This document shows, piece after piece, positions 1-10,345 of a DNA stretch of 64,000 bases. Made by a program: the position numbers and the translations under genes. The notes under the pieces are model-generated. The model had not been told where the DNA came from. It saw only the letters and a program-made list of their open reading frames with translations, and did not search any database. The stretch is from NCBI GenBank assembly GCA_029261035.1, contig JAJDCD010000025.1:62001-126000 (forward strand), given 5' to 3'. This stretch comes from Candidatus Omnitrophota bacterium. Lineage in GTDB: Bacteria; Omnitrophota; Omnitrophia; Omnitrophales; JACROU01. Each line of letters opens with the position of its first letter. Within the stretch, counting starts at the first letter, position 1.

Positions 1-1849
<1,849 letters not shown>

Positions 1850-1856
1850 CTATCCT

Positions 1857-2591
1857 CTATCCTACTGTTGTACTTAAAATTTTCTCAACAATTTGCAAAT
1901 CTTCTTCTGTATCTACTCCGATAGAATCTTTTTCTGTTTCGATTACCTTAATAGAAATACCATTATCTAAAAAACGAAGTTGTTCTAATTTCTCGCTCTT
2001 TTCCAAGAAAGATTCTTTCAAACCAGCAAAACGGCTCATAAATTCAGCCCGGTATGCGTAAATACCTAAATGTTTCCAAAACACAACCTCAGCTCCCGCT
2101 TCTCTAAAATGCGGCAATGAAGAACGCGAGAAACAAAGAGCTTTTCCAGCTTGATCAAAAACAACTTTAACAGCATTAGGATTTAAATACTCTTGCTCAT
2201 CTGTTTTTTTTACTGCAAGTGTTGCTACTAAAAACTCAGGCTCATCTTTAAAATTCTGAACCAAGCTATCAATACTTTGAGGATCCATCAAAGGCTCATC
2301 CCCTTGTATATTGACATATATATCTGCTTTTATTTTCTGAGCTATTTCATGAATGCGCTCTGTTCCACTTTGATGATTCACAGAGGTTAATAAAGCTTCT
2401 CCTCCAAAACCTTCTACAACATCTACAATCTCTTGATCGTCACAAGCTACGATAACATCACTCAAACAACTCGCTTTTTTTACATTTTCATACACATACT
2501 GAATTAAAGGCTTGCCACAAACTTTACGTATAAGCTTTTTGGGCAATCGTGTTGAGTCCAATCGTGCAGGAATAACACCTAAAACATTCAT
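1857..2591 (-). CDS. kdsB: CMP-Kdo synthetase (3-deoxy-manno-octulosonate cytidylyltransferase)
   Basis: KdsB joins CTP and Kdo to make CMP-Kdo, the donor used by KdtA/WaaA (15573-16895). The protein opens with VLGVIPARLDSTRLPKK, the CTP-binding signature of the family, and later has IQGDEPLMDP, the metal and sugar pocket. At 244 residues it has the full family length. Its ATG overlaps the hldA stop in an ATGA of four bases (2588-2591), and pyrG follows after ten bases. This tight packing argues for one transcript for hldA, kdsB, pyrG and kdsA. Confidence 0.96.
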   Translation of the reverse strand: MNVLGVIPARLDSTRLPKKLIRKVCGKPLIQYVYENVKKASCLSDVIVACDDQEIVDVVEGFGGEALLTSVNHQSGTERIHEIAQKIKADIYVNIQGDEPLMDPQSIDSLVQNFKDEPEFLVATLAVKKTDEQEYLNPNAVKVVFDQAGKALCFSRSSLPHFREAGAEVVFWKHLGIYAYRAEFMSRFAGLKESFLEKSEKLEQLRFLDNGISIKVIETEKDSIGVDTEEDLQIVEKILSTTVG

Positions 2592-3610
2592 CCGAGCGTT
2601 TTTCCACTCTGAATCACTTGTATCAACTCATCTGGAAGACACACAGCAACACCCACTTTAGAGACAACAACACCTGCCGCCAAATTAGAAATCATAGCCG
2701 CTTCTTTCATAGTTGCTCCAACAGCTAATGCTAAAGAAAACACAGAAACAACGGTATCACCCGCTCCAGCTACATCATAAACCTCTTGGGCTGCCGCCTT
2801 CACTTGAGTTACGCTTCCATCCTTTTCAAAAAGAGCCATCCCATCTTTTCCTCTAGTTAACAAAACACCATCACACCCTAACTTGTCTAATAGCTTTTGA
2901 CCTACTTCTTCGATAGTTAAGTTTTGATTTTCGTGATCTTTAACGGCACCAATAGCTTCATGGTGATTTGGGGTAATTGCAGTAACACCTTCATAGTAAG
3001 AAAAGTGTTTTTCTTTGGGATCTACAACGATTTTCTTTTTATGCTCTTTGGCAATTCCAATTACTTCTTTAAGAAGTTCTTTGGTTATTAAACCTTTACC
3101 ATAATCCTCAATAATAACAACATCTACTTGATCTATTTTCTTTGAAACAAAATCGACAATTTGCTTTGCATCTTTTTCTAAGATAGGTGAGACATTCTCT
3201 CGATCAAATCGAACCACTTGTTGAGAATGCGCAATAATTCGTGTCTTTAATGTTGTAGGTCTTTCCTTATCATAAATAATACCGTCCGTTTGAATCCCTT
3301 CTTTTCGCATCTCTTTGGTTAACATTCTACCGTAAAGATCTCTACCCAAAACACCACAAGGATAAACTTGAGCCTTCATACACTGAATATTATGAGCTAC
3401 ATTCAAAGATCCCCCAGGCATAAAAGACTGTTCTTTAACATTAACAACTGGAACAGGTGCTTCTGGGGAGATACGGTTAACGTCACCCCAAATAAATTCA
3501 TCTAAAATGAAGTCACCAATAACCAATATTTTAGCTTTGGAGAAACTACGCACAATTTCACTAAAACGTGTACTTGTAGCCTCATCTAATGTTAATGATT
3601 TTTCTTCCAT
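2588..3610 (-). CDS. hldA: D-glycero-beta-D-manno-heptose-7-phosphate kinase (HldE kinase domain / HldA)
   Basis: This is a PfkB/ribokinase-fold sugar kinase that matches the N-terminal half of HldE (RfaE domain I), which phosphorylates heptose-7-phosphate at C1 for ADP-heptose synthesis. Visible signatures are PGGSLNVAHNI near the N-terminus and DVAGAGDT, which carries the catalytic Asp, near the C-terminus. The cytidylyltransferase-like half of bifunctional HldE is absent, so a separate HldE-C gene is expected elsewhere. The open frame extends to a GTG at 3691, but those 27 extra residues are not typical; I place the start at an ATG at 3610, preceded by GGAAAG, with an ATG at 3664 region as an alternative. 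It overlaps kdsB by four bases. Substrate is inferred from the LPS context. Confidence 0.85.
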   Translation of the reverse strand: MEEKSLTLDEATSTRFSEIVRSFSKAKILVIGDFILDEFIWGDVNRISPEAPVPVVNVKEQSFMPGGSLNVAHNIQCMKAQVYPCGVLGRDLYGRMLTKEMRKEGIQTDGIIYDKERPTTLKTRIIAHSQQVVRFDRENVSPILEKDAKQIVDFVSKKIDQVDVVIIEDYGKGLITKELLKEVIGIAKEHKKKIVVDPKEKHFSYYEGVTAITPNHHEAIGAVKDHENQNLTIEEVGQKLLDKLGCDGVLLTRGKDGMALFEKDGSVTQVKAAAQEVYDVAGAGDTVVSVFSLALAVGATMKEAAMISNLAAGVVVSKVGVAVCLPDELIQVIQSGKTLG

Positions 3611-3737
3611 TGTACTTTCCATATAAGGTTGCCCCGATTTTTGCTTCAAATTTAAACTGCCCATTATACTAGAAAACCTTGTAAAAGACACCTAAATGGC
3701 TTGATTTTGAGATGGCTTTGCTAGGATTTAGGACCCA

Positions 3738-4637
3738 TTATGCTGCTTTTCCAGCATATATGTTCTCTCTAGACTCCATAACGATATGCAAAGACCCTGC
3801 AAAAATCACTTTCATTTTAGCCATAATAGGGATTCTCTCTGGGCTTGCCGTAACCAAAACAGACCCTCTTCCCTTCATATAATCTTTATCCCCTTTTTTC
3901 ACTTTCGGCTCAATAACAAAAACCGGGGTTTTTTCTTCATTTTTCAGATTATCCTTACCTCTCACATGAAAGGTAACTTCATAGTTTTTCTGGTCAGAAT
4001 GAACTATGGTTCTAAACTGTTTTCCAATTTCAAAATCTTGATATCGATACCAATAACAAACAGAAATAATATCTCTCATATCTTCAGGCATATCGTATTC
4101 TTTAACTTGATCTTTATCTCTATCTGTAAATGTTACTTTTTTATTTTTATAATCAAAGTCATAAGTTTCATTGTAGACATGTCGCCCTTCAGATGCATTC
4201 CGAATATATCTTAAGGTATACAAATTTTCTGCATCAATATAAGTTTCATGAACATCTCTAACTTTATAAACCAAATCTACAACAGAGCTCGTTTGAGCCA
4301 ACGCTTCAACGTGATATGCTTTTCTTCCATTAATCTCAACAAGATCTTTAACCGTAATCGTTGCCTTTCCAGCCTCAACTCCCCACCAACGAATACTCAT
4401 AGTAACGCTTTCCCCAACCTCTAAAAGCCCTTTTCCATCGTCTTCTATTTTCTTAATATCATACTTTTTAGACGTTTCTTCTAAATTTTTCTTTAATTTA
4501 TCCGAAAAAATTTCTTCGGAATACAGCTCTTCAGTGCTAAGAGAAGATGCGTTCTTATGCCATCGCGGTTGAAATGAACAAGCACTTATCGTAAATATTA
4601 AAACCAACAAACAAATTGATAGTAATTTTTTTTTCAT
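3738..4637 (-). CDS. DUF3108-type lipoprotein
   Basis: The N-terminus is a type II signal peptide: lysines, a hydrophobic core and the lipobox FTISAC with Cys20, so the protein should be lipidated and sit in the periplasm on a membrane. The mature part is about 280 residues, and the stretch with GVEAGKATI followed by YHVEALAQT resembles the start of DUF3108 proteins, which are beta-rich and of unknown function. It lies one base from the stop of the GT9 gene at 4639, between heptosyltransferase genes and hldA, so a role in envelope or LPS handling is likely but inferred. The DUF3108 call rests on pattern memory rather than a search. Confidence 0.7.
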   Translation of the reverse strand: MKKKLLSICLLVLIFTISACSFQPRWHKNASSLSTEELYSEEIFSDKLKKNLEETSKKYDIKKIEDDGKGLLEVGESVTMSIRWWGVEAGKATITVKDLVEINGRKAYHVEALAQTSSVVDLVYKVRDVHETYIDAENLYTLRYIRNASEGRHVYNETYDFDYKNKKVTFTDRDKDQVKEYDMPEDMRDIISVCYWYRYQDFEIGKQFRTIVHSDQKNYEVTFHVRGKDNLKNEEKTPVFVIEPKVKKGDKDYMKGRGSVLVTASPERIPIMAKMKVIFAGSLHIVMESRENIYAGKAA

Positions 4638-4638
4638 T

Positions 4639-5766
4639 TTATTTTCTCTTTTTTGTGTTTAATTTTATTTTAGCTTTTTCTAAAAGATCTGATTTTCGAA
4701 TTTCTTCTGCAACATTATTTGGCATCAACCCTCTTAAACAATCAATCGTCTGACATTCAGAATTGTATCTAAAACTCGAATAACAAGGCTGACATTCCAA
4801 GTCTTTCCGATGGATTGTAACATCATCTAGAGTCTTAGGGAATGGGCCGTAAACCATCGGGTCTACAGGGCCATAAAAAGCTATCACAGGCGTTTTTAAT
4901 GCCTTTGATACATGGCAAATCCCACCATCATTCGTAAGGACAAAAGCAGCCTTCTTGATAAGAGCAAACGACTCTCTAAGTTTCCTCTTCCCAATCCAAT
5001 TAACTACAGAAAACTCAGGGCCTAACTCAAGAAAGTCTTCTGCCAAATCCTTTTCTCCAGGGCTTCCCAACAGTACAATTTGCTTTGTTGGTAAATCCAT
5101 TTTCAACAAACTTAAAAGCTGCACAAAGTAATTCACAGGCCAACGTTTAAATTGAGCATCTCTTCCCCAAGAATCACCCCCGCCAGGGGCCACAACAATA
5201 TAGCTATCATCACCCGAATTAAAGGCACTCTCTCTCAACACATCCACTTCATTTATTTCTCGTTCTAATACATGAAGATGCATTTCCTGAGAGGAAGCTT
5301 CTACTTCTAAAGGTTTCAATAAATCTAAATAATATTTGATCACATGCTTATTAGAATAACCTTGAGGTAACTGAAAACGATCCGATAAAAACAGCCCCCT
5401 CTTATGGTAATCAAATCCGATTCTTTTGTGAATCCCTAGAAAAAATTTAGCCAAAAATGAATATTCTCTTGAAAGAGACACATCAATAAGCGTATCAAAT
5501 TTTTCTTTTCTTAACCGCAATATCAAACTAAAAACAAATTTCAACTTTCTTAAAAAGCTTTGTTTTCGAAACCACCCTCGATCAATAGGAATAGATTCAT
5601 CCACATAAGAGTCATTCTCGAACACAGCTTCTGTCCTTGACCCTAGAAGTAAGACAATCTTCTCAACACGAGCTTCTTTCTTAAGAGCTCGAATGAGAGG
5701 AGTTAAAAAAAGACAATCTCCAATGCCGAAAGGATTAACAATAAGTATACGCTTCAAAGGCTTCAA
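4639..5766 (-). CDS. GT9 heptosyltransferase-family protein
   Basis: GT9 enzymes such as WaaC, WaaF and WaaQ transfer heptose from ADP-heptose to the growing LPS core at the inner face of the cytoplasmic membrane. The N-terminal strand and loop ILIVNPFGIGDCLFLTP and the C-terminal donor-site motif LTNDGGICHVSKAL followed by VIAFYGPVDP are diagnostic. A cysteine cluster near the C-terminus (CQPCY and CQTIDC) is shared by the neighbouring GT9 genes. The start is a TTG at 5766, 32 bases inside the upstream GT9 gene; GGAGG lies about 12 bases before it. The exact acceptor cannot be told from sequence, so I give no waa symbol. Confidence 0.9.
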   Translation of the reverse strand: MKPLKRILIVNPFGIGDCLFLTPLIRALKKEARVEKIVLLLGSRTEAVFENDSYVDESIPIDRGWFRKQSFLRKLKFVFSLILRLRKEKFDTLIDVSLSREYSFLAKFFLGIHKRIGFDYHKRGLFLSDRFQLPQGYSNKHVIKYYLDLLKPLEVEASSQEMHLHVLEREINEVDVLRESAFNSGDDSYIVVAPGGGDSWGRDAQFKRWPVNYFVQLLSLLKMDLPTKQIVLLGSPGEKDLAEDFLELGPEFSVVNWIGKRKLRESFALIKKAAFVLTNDGGICHVSKALKTPVIAFYGPVDPMVYGPFPKTLDDVTIHRKDLECQPCYSSFRYNSECQTIDCLRGLMPNNVAEEIRKSDLLEKAKIKLNTKKRK

Positions 5767-6793
5767 TGGCTTTTATAACCTCCTCAACAGTAATCGCATC
5801 TAAACATGCAAATGAATACGGGCATTCATGCGCCCAACAAATATCACAACCCACATCTTTGTGTAAAACCTTTGACTTCTCACCCAAGGGCCCCCAGCGC
5901 AACGGACTCAAACCAGCCTGATTTCGTCCAAAAATAGAGATAACCGGCGTATCCAAAGCACAAGCAATATGGACAGGTCCTGAATCGTTTGATATCAACA
6001 TCTTCGCATCTTTAATCGCACAGACAGACTCTGACAATTTTAACTTTTCTGTTAAATCAACAATATCCGACTGAACCCATTCTTTTATTTGTTTCACAAG
6101 AACATGTTCTTGATGACTTCCAATAAAAGCAATCGGAATATTTTTATTCTTAATTACATAATCCGCTAATGCCGCAAAATGACTTGGAGCCCACATCTTA
6201 GATGGACAGCTCGCTCCTGGATTAATAGCAATATACTTCTTTTCTTCTAAACCTAATTGACTTTTAATTCGATTCCACTCAACTTGAGCTCGATCTTGGA
6301 CAACCACTCTTGTATTCAACTTAGAAGGACACTGAATATCTAAAACACGAAGTAAATCAAAATTGTATTCAGCTTCATGCTTCTTGCCTTCTTGTTTTAG
6401 ATGAGGAACTACATGAGTCAGCAAACGATAATTCTTATACTTATATCCCAGACGAATTGGAATCTTTGCCAAATAAGAAACCCAATGAGAACGATTATTA
6501 GGATGAAGGTGAATCGCAATATCAAACCGTTTACGCCTTAAGTCTCTAGCAAAGCTCCACGTGCCCTTCCAGCTCTTTTGCCCTTCCTGCTTATCATAAA
6601 CAATAACTTCATCCAAAAAAGGGTTGCCCTGGATCAAATTTTGAGTCAAAGGAGAAACCATCATAGAAATCACCGCTTTAGGAAATTGAAGTCTCAAAGC
6701 TTCTATGACAGGAGTGCTTAAAACAACATCCCCAATACGGTCTGTCCGAGTCACTAAAATGCGGTTTATTTTTTCATTTACTATTTCATTCAT
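5735..6793 (-). CDS. GT9 heptosyltransferase-family protein
   Basis: A second GT9 enzyme of 352 residues. The family pattern is clear: RILVTRTDRIGDVVLSTP at the N-terminus, NPGASCPSKMWAP in the middle (phosphate-binding region of the donor site) and LISNDSGPVHIACAL followed by VISIFG in the C-terminal lobe. The N-terminal TRTDRIGDVVLSTP is close to WaaF/LpsI-type heptosyltransferases. Start is an ATG at 6793, eleven bases after the previous gene; the C-terminus overlaps the next GT9 gene by 32 bases. It is one of four adjacent stand-alone GT9 genes, suggesting a core with several heptoses or related sugars. Confidence 0.9.
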   Translation of the reverse strand: MNEIVNEKINRILVTRTDRIGDVVLSTPVIEALRLQFPKAVISMMVSPLTQNLIQGNPFLDEVIVYDKQEGQKSWKGTWSFARDLRRKRFDIAIHLHPNNRSHWVSYLAKIPIRLGYKYKNYRLLTHVVPHLKQEGKKHEAEYNFDLLRVLDIQCPSKLNTRVVVQDRAQVEWNRIKSQLGLEEKKYIAINPGASCPSKMWAPSHFAALADYVIKNKNIPIAFIGSHQEHVLVKQIKEWVQSDIVDLTEKLKLSESVCAIKDAKMLISNDSGPVHIACALDTPVISIFGRNQAGLSPLRWGPLGEKSKVLHKDVGCDICWAHECPYSFACLDAITVEEVIKAIEAFEAYTYC

Positions 6794-6804
6794 TATTCAG
6801 AACC

Positions 6805-7779
6805 TCAAACTAACAATGTTTCTATTTTTTCGTTTACTTCTTCTGCTTTTAAGTCGTCCAAACATTTCCTTCGATCAATATGACATTGAGCCATTTCACA
6901 AGGCGAACATTTTAAATCGTGACGAACAACCAAACTTCTCTCGTCTTCGTGCGCATACTTCCAAGGATTTGTTGGGCCAAAAATAGCTACCGTTTTCTTC
7001 CCAAGCTCAACAGCAATTTGCATCAATGCAGAATCATTCGATATAACAATTTCCGACACAGCAATACAAGCAGCCGCTTCCTTTAAGCTCGTACCGCCCC
7101 CTAAATCATAAACACCTTCCGGAGAATCCGATTTATCCTTTAACGAACGTGTGAGCTCCATTTCTGCATCTCCACCTAAAATAACTACAGCCAACCCTTT
7201 GCTTTGCAAGTAAGACACAACACCTAAAAAACCCTCTTCAGTCCATCTCTTTGTACTACTGTTCGCTCCAGGAACAACAACAGCATAAGACTCGCCATCT
7301 TTTAAACCTAATTTTTTCAACTCACAAAATACTTTCTCTGATTCCTGCTCACCATACAATTCAATCACCTTTCGATTAGAAAGATCCAAACCTAAAGGCT
7401 TTAAAACGGACAAATGTTTTTCTCTCACAGACTGAGATTCTTTAAACTTACGACGAAAAAGAGATGTTCGATACTTTGAACGAACCAATAAAGGAATCGC
7501 CGTATGCTTTAAATCAACAATCAAATCATAACGTGTTCGAACAATCTCTCTAACCCATTTCCATTTATCCATCAATCCCCAATTTTTTTCATAAACAAAT
7601 ATTTGATTCAAATCAGAACACCCTTGAAACAAAGCCAAAGGAGCCCTACCACAAATCATATCCACACGAGCACCAGGAAACTCCCCCCTCAAAACAGAAA
7701 GCACCGGCAACGTCAAAATACAATCCCCAATATTAGTCAAATTAACAAACAAAATTCTCTGAACCCTCTTCTTATCCAC
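6805..7779 (-). CDS. GT9 heptosyltransferase-family protein
   Basis: A third GT9 enzyme. The N-terminal RILFVNLTNIGDCILTLP and C-terminal VISNDSALMQIAVEL followed by VAIFGPTNP are family hallmarks, and a C-terminal CSPCEMAQC is again present. The open frame reaches a TTG at 7842, but a GTG at 7779 has AGGTGG seven bases upstream and begins directly before the conserved strand, so I prefer it; this gives 324 residues. It is the first gene after the hairpin-rich gap at 7780-8142, so it may be the head of its own transcript, although a downstream promoter was not clear to me. Confidence 0.87.
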   Translation of the reverse strand: MDKKRVQRILFVNLTNIGDCILTLPVLSVLRGEFPGARVDMICGRAPLALFQGCSDLNQIFVYEKNWGLMDKWKWVREIVRTRYDLIVDLKHTAIPLLVRSKYRTSLFRRKFKESQSVREKHLSVLKPLGLDLSNRKVIELYGEQESEKVFCELKKLGLKDGESYAVVVPGANSSTKRWTEEGFLGVVSYLQSKGLAVVILGGDAEMELTRSLKDKSDSPEGVYDLGGGTSLKEAAACIAVSEIVISNDSALMQIAVELGKKTVAIFGPTNPWKYAHEDERSLVVRHDLKCSPCEMAQCHIDRRKCLDDLKAEEVNEKIETLLV

Positions 7780-7935
7780 TAAATCACCACCTAATTGATA
7801 TGCTTTTAGCTTTTGACTTCGACGCCAGATGCGAATCCGCAAGCTTTATAGCGGATCCTGAATCCTAAACCAACTCCACTATCCAACGAATGCTTTTATC
7901 CCTGATAACAGTTCTTATCCATAACAATAAATCAG

Positions 7936-7962
7936 GTTTCGTTATTAATACAATAACGAAAC
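7936..7962. repeat. Perfect 11-bp inverted repeat
   Basis: Arms GTTTCGTTATT (7936-7946) and AATAACGAAAC (7952-7962) are perfectly complementary around a five-base AATAC loop. It has no T-run strong enough to be called a terminator. Confidence 0.7.
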
Positions 7963-7974
7963 ACATTAAACCAA

Positions 7975-8007
7975 GAAACAATATGGGCTCGACGCCCATC
8001 TTGTTTC
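7975..8007. repeat. Hairpin with TCGAC loop, terminator-like
   Basis: Arms 7975-7988 and 7994-8007 pair over 14 positions with one mismatch; the apex is GGGC-TCGAC-GCCC. The loop TCGAC and the closing GC pairs are the same as in the terminator at 27180-27210. Confidence 0.65.
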
Positions 8008-8043
8008 AACCCCTCACAAACCCACCAGCGTTGATAAATTTAA

Positions 8044-8122
8044 GGAAACTAAAATATTCCCGCCGCGAGTTGCGCAGGCCACAGGCCGAGCATGTCTGAG
8101 CGCCGGGAACATTTTAGTTTCC
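8044..8122. repeat. Composite hairpin with conserved 41-base core, copy A
   Basis: Outer arms 8044-8062 and 8104-8122 are complementary at 18 of 19 positions. The enclosed core, 8063-8103, starts CCGCGAGTTGCGCAGGC and ends GGCCGAGCATGTCTGAGCG, with GGCC-ACA-GGCC at the tip. Copy B at 27254-27322 has the same core at 37 of 41 positions but a different outer stem. The hairpin lies 20 bases after the stop codon of the gene at 8143, the place of a 3' end structure. Confidence 0.85.
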
Positions 8123-8142
8123 GACAACCCAATAAAAACACC

Positions 8143-9177
8143 TTATATATGAATAACCTTCTCCACCCCAACCCGCTCAACAAGAGAATCCCCAGAACCC
8201 AACCAACCTTCCCCCTCAATCCTCTCCAAAACCCCCACTGGCGTCAAATCATCCATCATCCCCGACTCCGCCTGAATAATAAGCGTATTCCCACTCCCTC
8301 GAGGCGCCGTATCCTTATAATCCGTAGGCCCAAACAAAGCAACAACATCCGTCCCCACAGCCCCAGCCATATGCATAGGACCCGTATCACAGGTAACCAC
8401 AAAACGCGCTTTCGATAAAAGAGCTCCCAACTGCCCTAAATCCGTTTCCCCCGCAAATGAAACGGGATCTGCTTTCTTCGTATGCTTAATAATACTCTCC
8501 GCTAAAACAACATCACTTTTAGACCCTATAATTACAATCGGCAATTGGTATTTCTCATAAATCAAATCTGCAAGTTCCGCAAAATAAGACGTAGACCAAC
8601 GCTTCGGCTCCCAATTGGCTCCTGAATTAAGAACAACAAAAGATTTATTTGTAGAAAAATTCTTTTCCTCTAACTTTTTTTGAATCACATCATTCTCTTC
8701 TCGAGTTGGAACAAACTCACAATAATAATTCTTAGGAATTTCCAGACCATCTGCTCTTAAAAGGTTAACAAAATAATCTGTTTGATGCGGAGGATTCTTT
8801 GGCTGCTCAATCGCATGAGTCAAAAACATTCTTCTTTGTTTAGACATATAAGCAACCCTCTCTTTAATCCCTGCAAGCACACACCAAAAAGCTCTAGTTT
8901 TAGAAGGATGCAAAATATACACTTTATCAAATTTTTCTTTTCGAAGCTGCAATATCAATGAAATTTTTTCTTTAAATCCACGGTTTAGTTTTTCATTAAA
9001 TACAATAATACGATCGACATAAGGAGTATGATCAAGCACCCACTGGCAAACAGGAGGGACAATACACACAATTTCACAATTAGGATCATTCTCTTTAATC
9101 AATTTAAAACAAGGTGTTTGCATAATCACATCACCAATCCAATTCTTCGTAAAAACTAAAACTTTTCTTCTTTTCAT
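8143..9177 (-). CDS. GT9 heptosyltransferase-family protein
   Basis: A fourth stand-alone GT9 enzyme. The N-terminal KVLVFTKNWIGDVIMQTP and the C-terminal VTCDTGPMHMAGAVG followed by VVALFGPTDY are typical of the ADP-heptose:LPS heptosyltransferase fold. NSGANWEPKRW in the middle matches the donor-binding loop. The C-terminal cysteine cluster of the other copies is missing here. I place the start at an ATG at 9177 because GGAGG lies six bases upstream; a GTG two codons earlier touches that ribosome-binding site. Its stop is followed by composite hairpin A, so it probably ends a transcript that begins further right. Confidence 0.9.
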   Translation of the reverse strand: MKRRKVLVFTKNWIGDVIMQTPCFKLIKENDPNCEIVCIVPPVCQWVLDHTPYVDRIIVFNEKLNRGFKEKISLILQLRKEKFDKVYILHPSKTRAFWCVLAGIKERVAYMSKQRRMFLTHAIEQPKNPPHQTDYFVNLLRADGLEIPKNYYCEFVPTREENDVIQKKLEEKNFSTNKSFVVLNSGANWEPKRWSTSYFAELADLIYEKYQLPIVIIGSKSDVVLAESIIKHTKKADPVSFAGETDLGQLGALLSKARFVVTCDTGPMHMAGAVGTDVVALFGPTDYKDTAPRGSGNTLIIQAESGMMDDLTPVGVLERIEGEGWLGSGDSLVERVGVEKVIHI

Positions 9178-9221
9178 TCCCACCCTCCAAATTCTATTCT
9201 TTAATCAAATTACTATTTAAG

Positions 9222-10334
9222 CTAATTGCAAAGCTCCATCACTTCTTCATAGGTTCCATTTAATTTCCCACACAACCCCTCTAAAGAAAACTGTTCTATA
9301 GCAATTCTCTGCCCTTCTTCACCCATCTGATCTCTTAAAGGTGCGTCGTCAATTAATTGACTTATTTTTTCGGCTAAGGCTTGAGGATCTCTAGGAGGCA
9401 CCAAAAACCCATTAAGCCCATCTTTAACCATCATATAAATCCCGCCTACATTCGTCACAACAACAGGTTTTTTCGAGCTCATCCCTTCTAAAATACACAA
9501 ACCAAAACCTTCCTCATAGATAGGTGGGTGGACAAAGACATCGATCAATCCCAATGGAATGTTCACATCCTCCATAGCATCTGCAAAAACAATATGTTCC
9601 GTCACCTTTAACTCTTCAGCTAATTTTAATAAAGTGGGTTTATACTTCCCTTCACCTACTAAGAAAAATTTTGCGTTTGGATTATTTTTAATCACGTAGG
9701 GTACTGCACGAATAAGATACTGATACCCTTTAACTTCTTCCATTCTTGCAATACTACCAACAACGATATCTTCATGCCTTAACCCAAAAAAATCTTTTAG
9801 TCCTTTTTTATCTTTATCAGACAAACTTTTATTGTAACTATCAACATCAATTCCATTAGGCAATAATAGAGCTTGGTTTTTAGCCACCTTAAAGGTGTTT
9901 ACCAAACTCTCTCGTACAGGTTCACTAATTGCTGTAACTCGGGCACCCCAACAAGGAAACAATCTTCTAAAAAGGTGTCTTTTGTAAATCCCATGACATG
10001 TTGTGATATAAGGAACTTTTGTAAAACGCCTTAAAAGTGCTGCCGCAACTTGCGCTACACGCGTGTGCGCATGAACAATACCAACACCTTCCTTTTTAAT
10101 AATTTCCATAAGCTGTAATACAGAAAAAAGCACTTTGGGATGTGCTGCATTTTTTGTTTTTATTGGTATCGTGTAATGAGTCACACCCTCTTTCTCAAGA
10201 CGTGCAACTAAAACACCTCCCGAACTTGCAACAACAGGCTCTTTTCCTTGTTGCTTTAACTTACAAGCAAGGTTCACAACATAAGTACTAATACCACCAA
10301 TATTCAAATGAGTGGTTAACAACAACACCTTCAT
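9222..10334 (-). CDS. GT4-family glycosyltransferase
   Basis: A GT-B fold glycosyltransferase of family 4, which usually transfers hexoses or other sugars from nucleotide donors. The N-terminal loop THLNIGGISTYVVNLA and the C-terminal EEGFGLCILEGMSSKKPVV, with the E-x7-E pattern, are diagnostic. NGIDVDSY and VGSIARMEEVKG lie between the lobes. The ATG at 10334 has AAAGGAAG five bases before it; the upstream TTG would fall before that site. It sits between a GT9 and a GT4-GT9 fusion, so the product is probably part of the LPS core or a glycan attached to it. Confidence 0.9.
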   Translation of the reverse strand: MKVLLLTTHLNIGGISTYVVNLACKLKQQGKEPVVASSGGVLVARLEKEGVTHYTIPIKTKNAAHPKVLFSVLQLMEIIKKEGVGIVHAHTRVAQVAAALLRRFTKVPYITTCHGIYKRHLFRRLFPCWGARVTAISEPVRESLVNTFKVAKNQALLLPNGIDVDSYNKSLSDKDKKGLKDFFGLRHEDIVVGSIARMEEVKGYQYLIRAVPYVIKNNPNAKFFLVGEGKYKPTLLKLAEELKVTEHIVFADAMEDVNIPLGLIDVFVHPPIYEEGFGLCILEGMSSKKPVVVTNVGGIYMMVKDGLNGFLVPPRDPQALAEKISQLIDDAPLRDQMGEEGQRIAIEQFSLEGLCGKLNGTYEEVMELCN

Positions 10335-10345
10335 AAGACTTCCTT

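Larger units (their letters stand above)
7780..8142. other. Hairpin-rich gap of 363 bases between two GT9 genes
   Basis: No protein-coding frame with family support is visible. The gap holds three separate inverted repeats: an 11-bp perfect stem at 7936-7962, a 14-bp stem with one mismatch at 7975-8007 and a long hairpin at 8044-8122 with a conserved core. The order, seen from the minus strand, is long hairpin first, directly after the stop of the gene at 8143. The same order recurs at 27137-27322. I see no tRNA-like cloverleaf. Confidence 0.7.

Noticed and set aside
3786-4214. 142-codon open frame on the plus strand opposite the lipoprotein gene
   Set aside because: It is antisense to a lipoprotein with a clear lipobox, is rich in Phe, His, Asn and Ile as expected of an AT-rich shadow, and has no recognisable domain. 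The other plus-strand frames of 60-140 codons were rejected for the same reasons.
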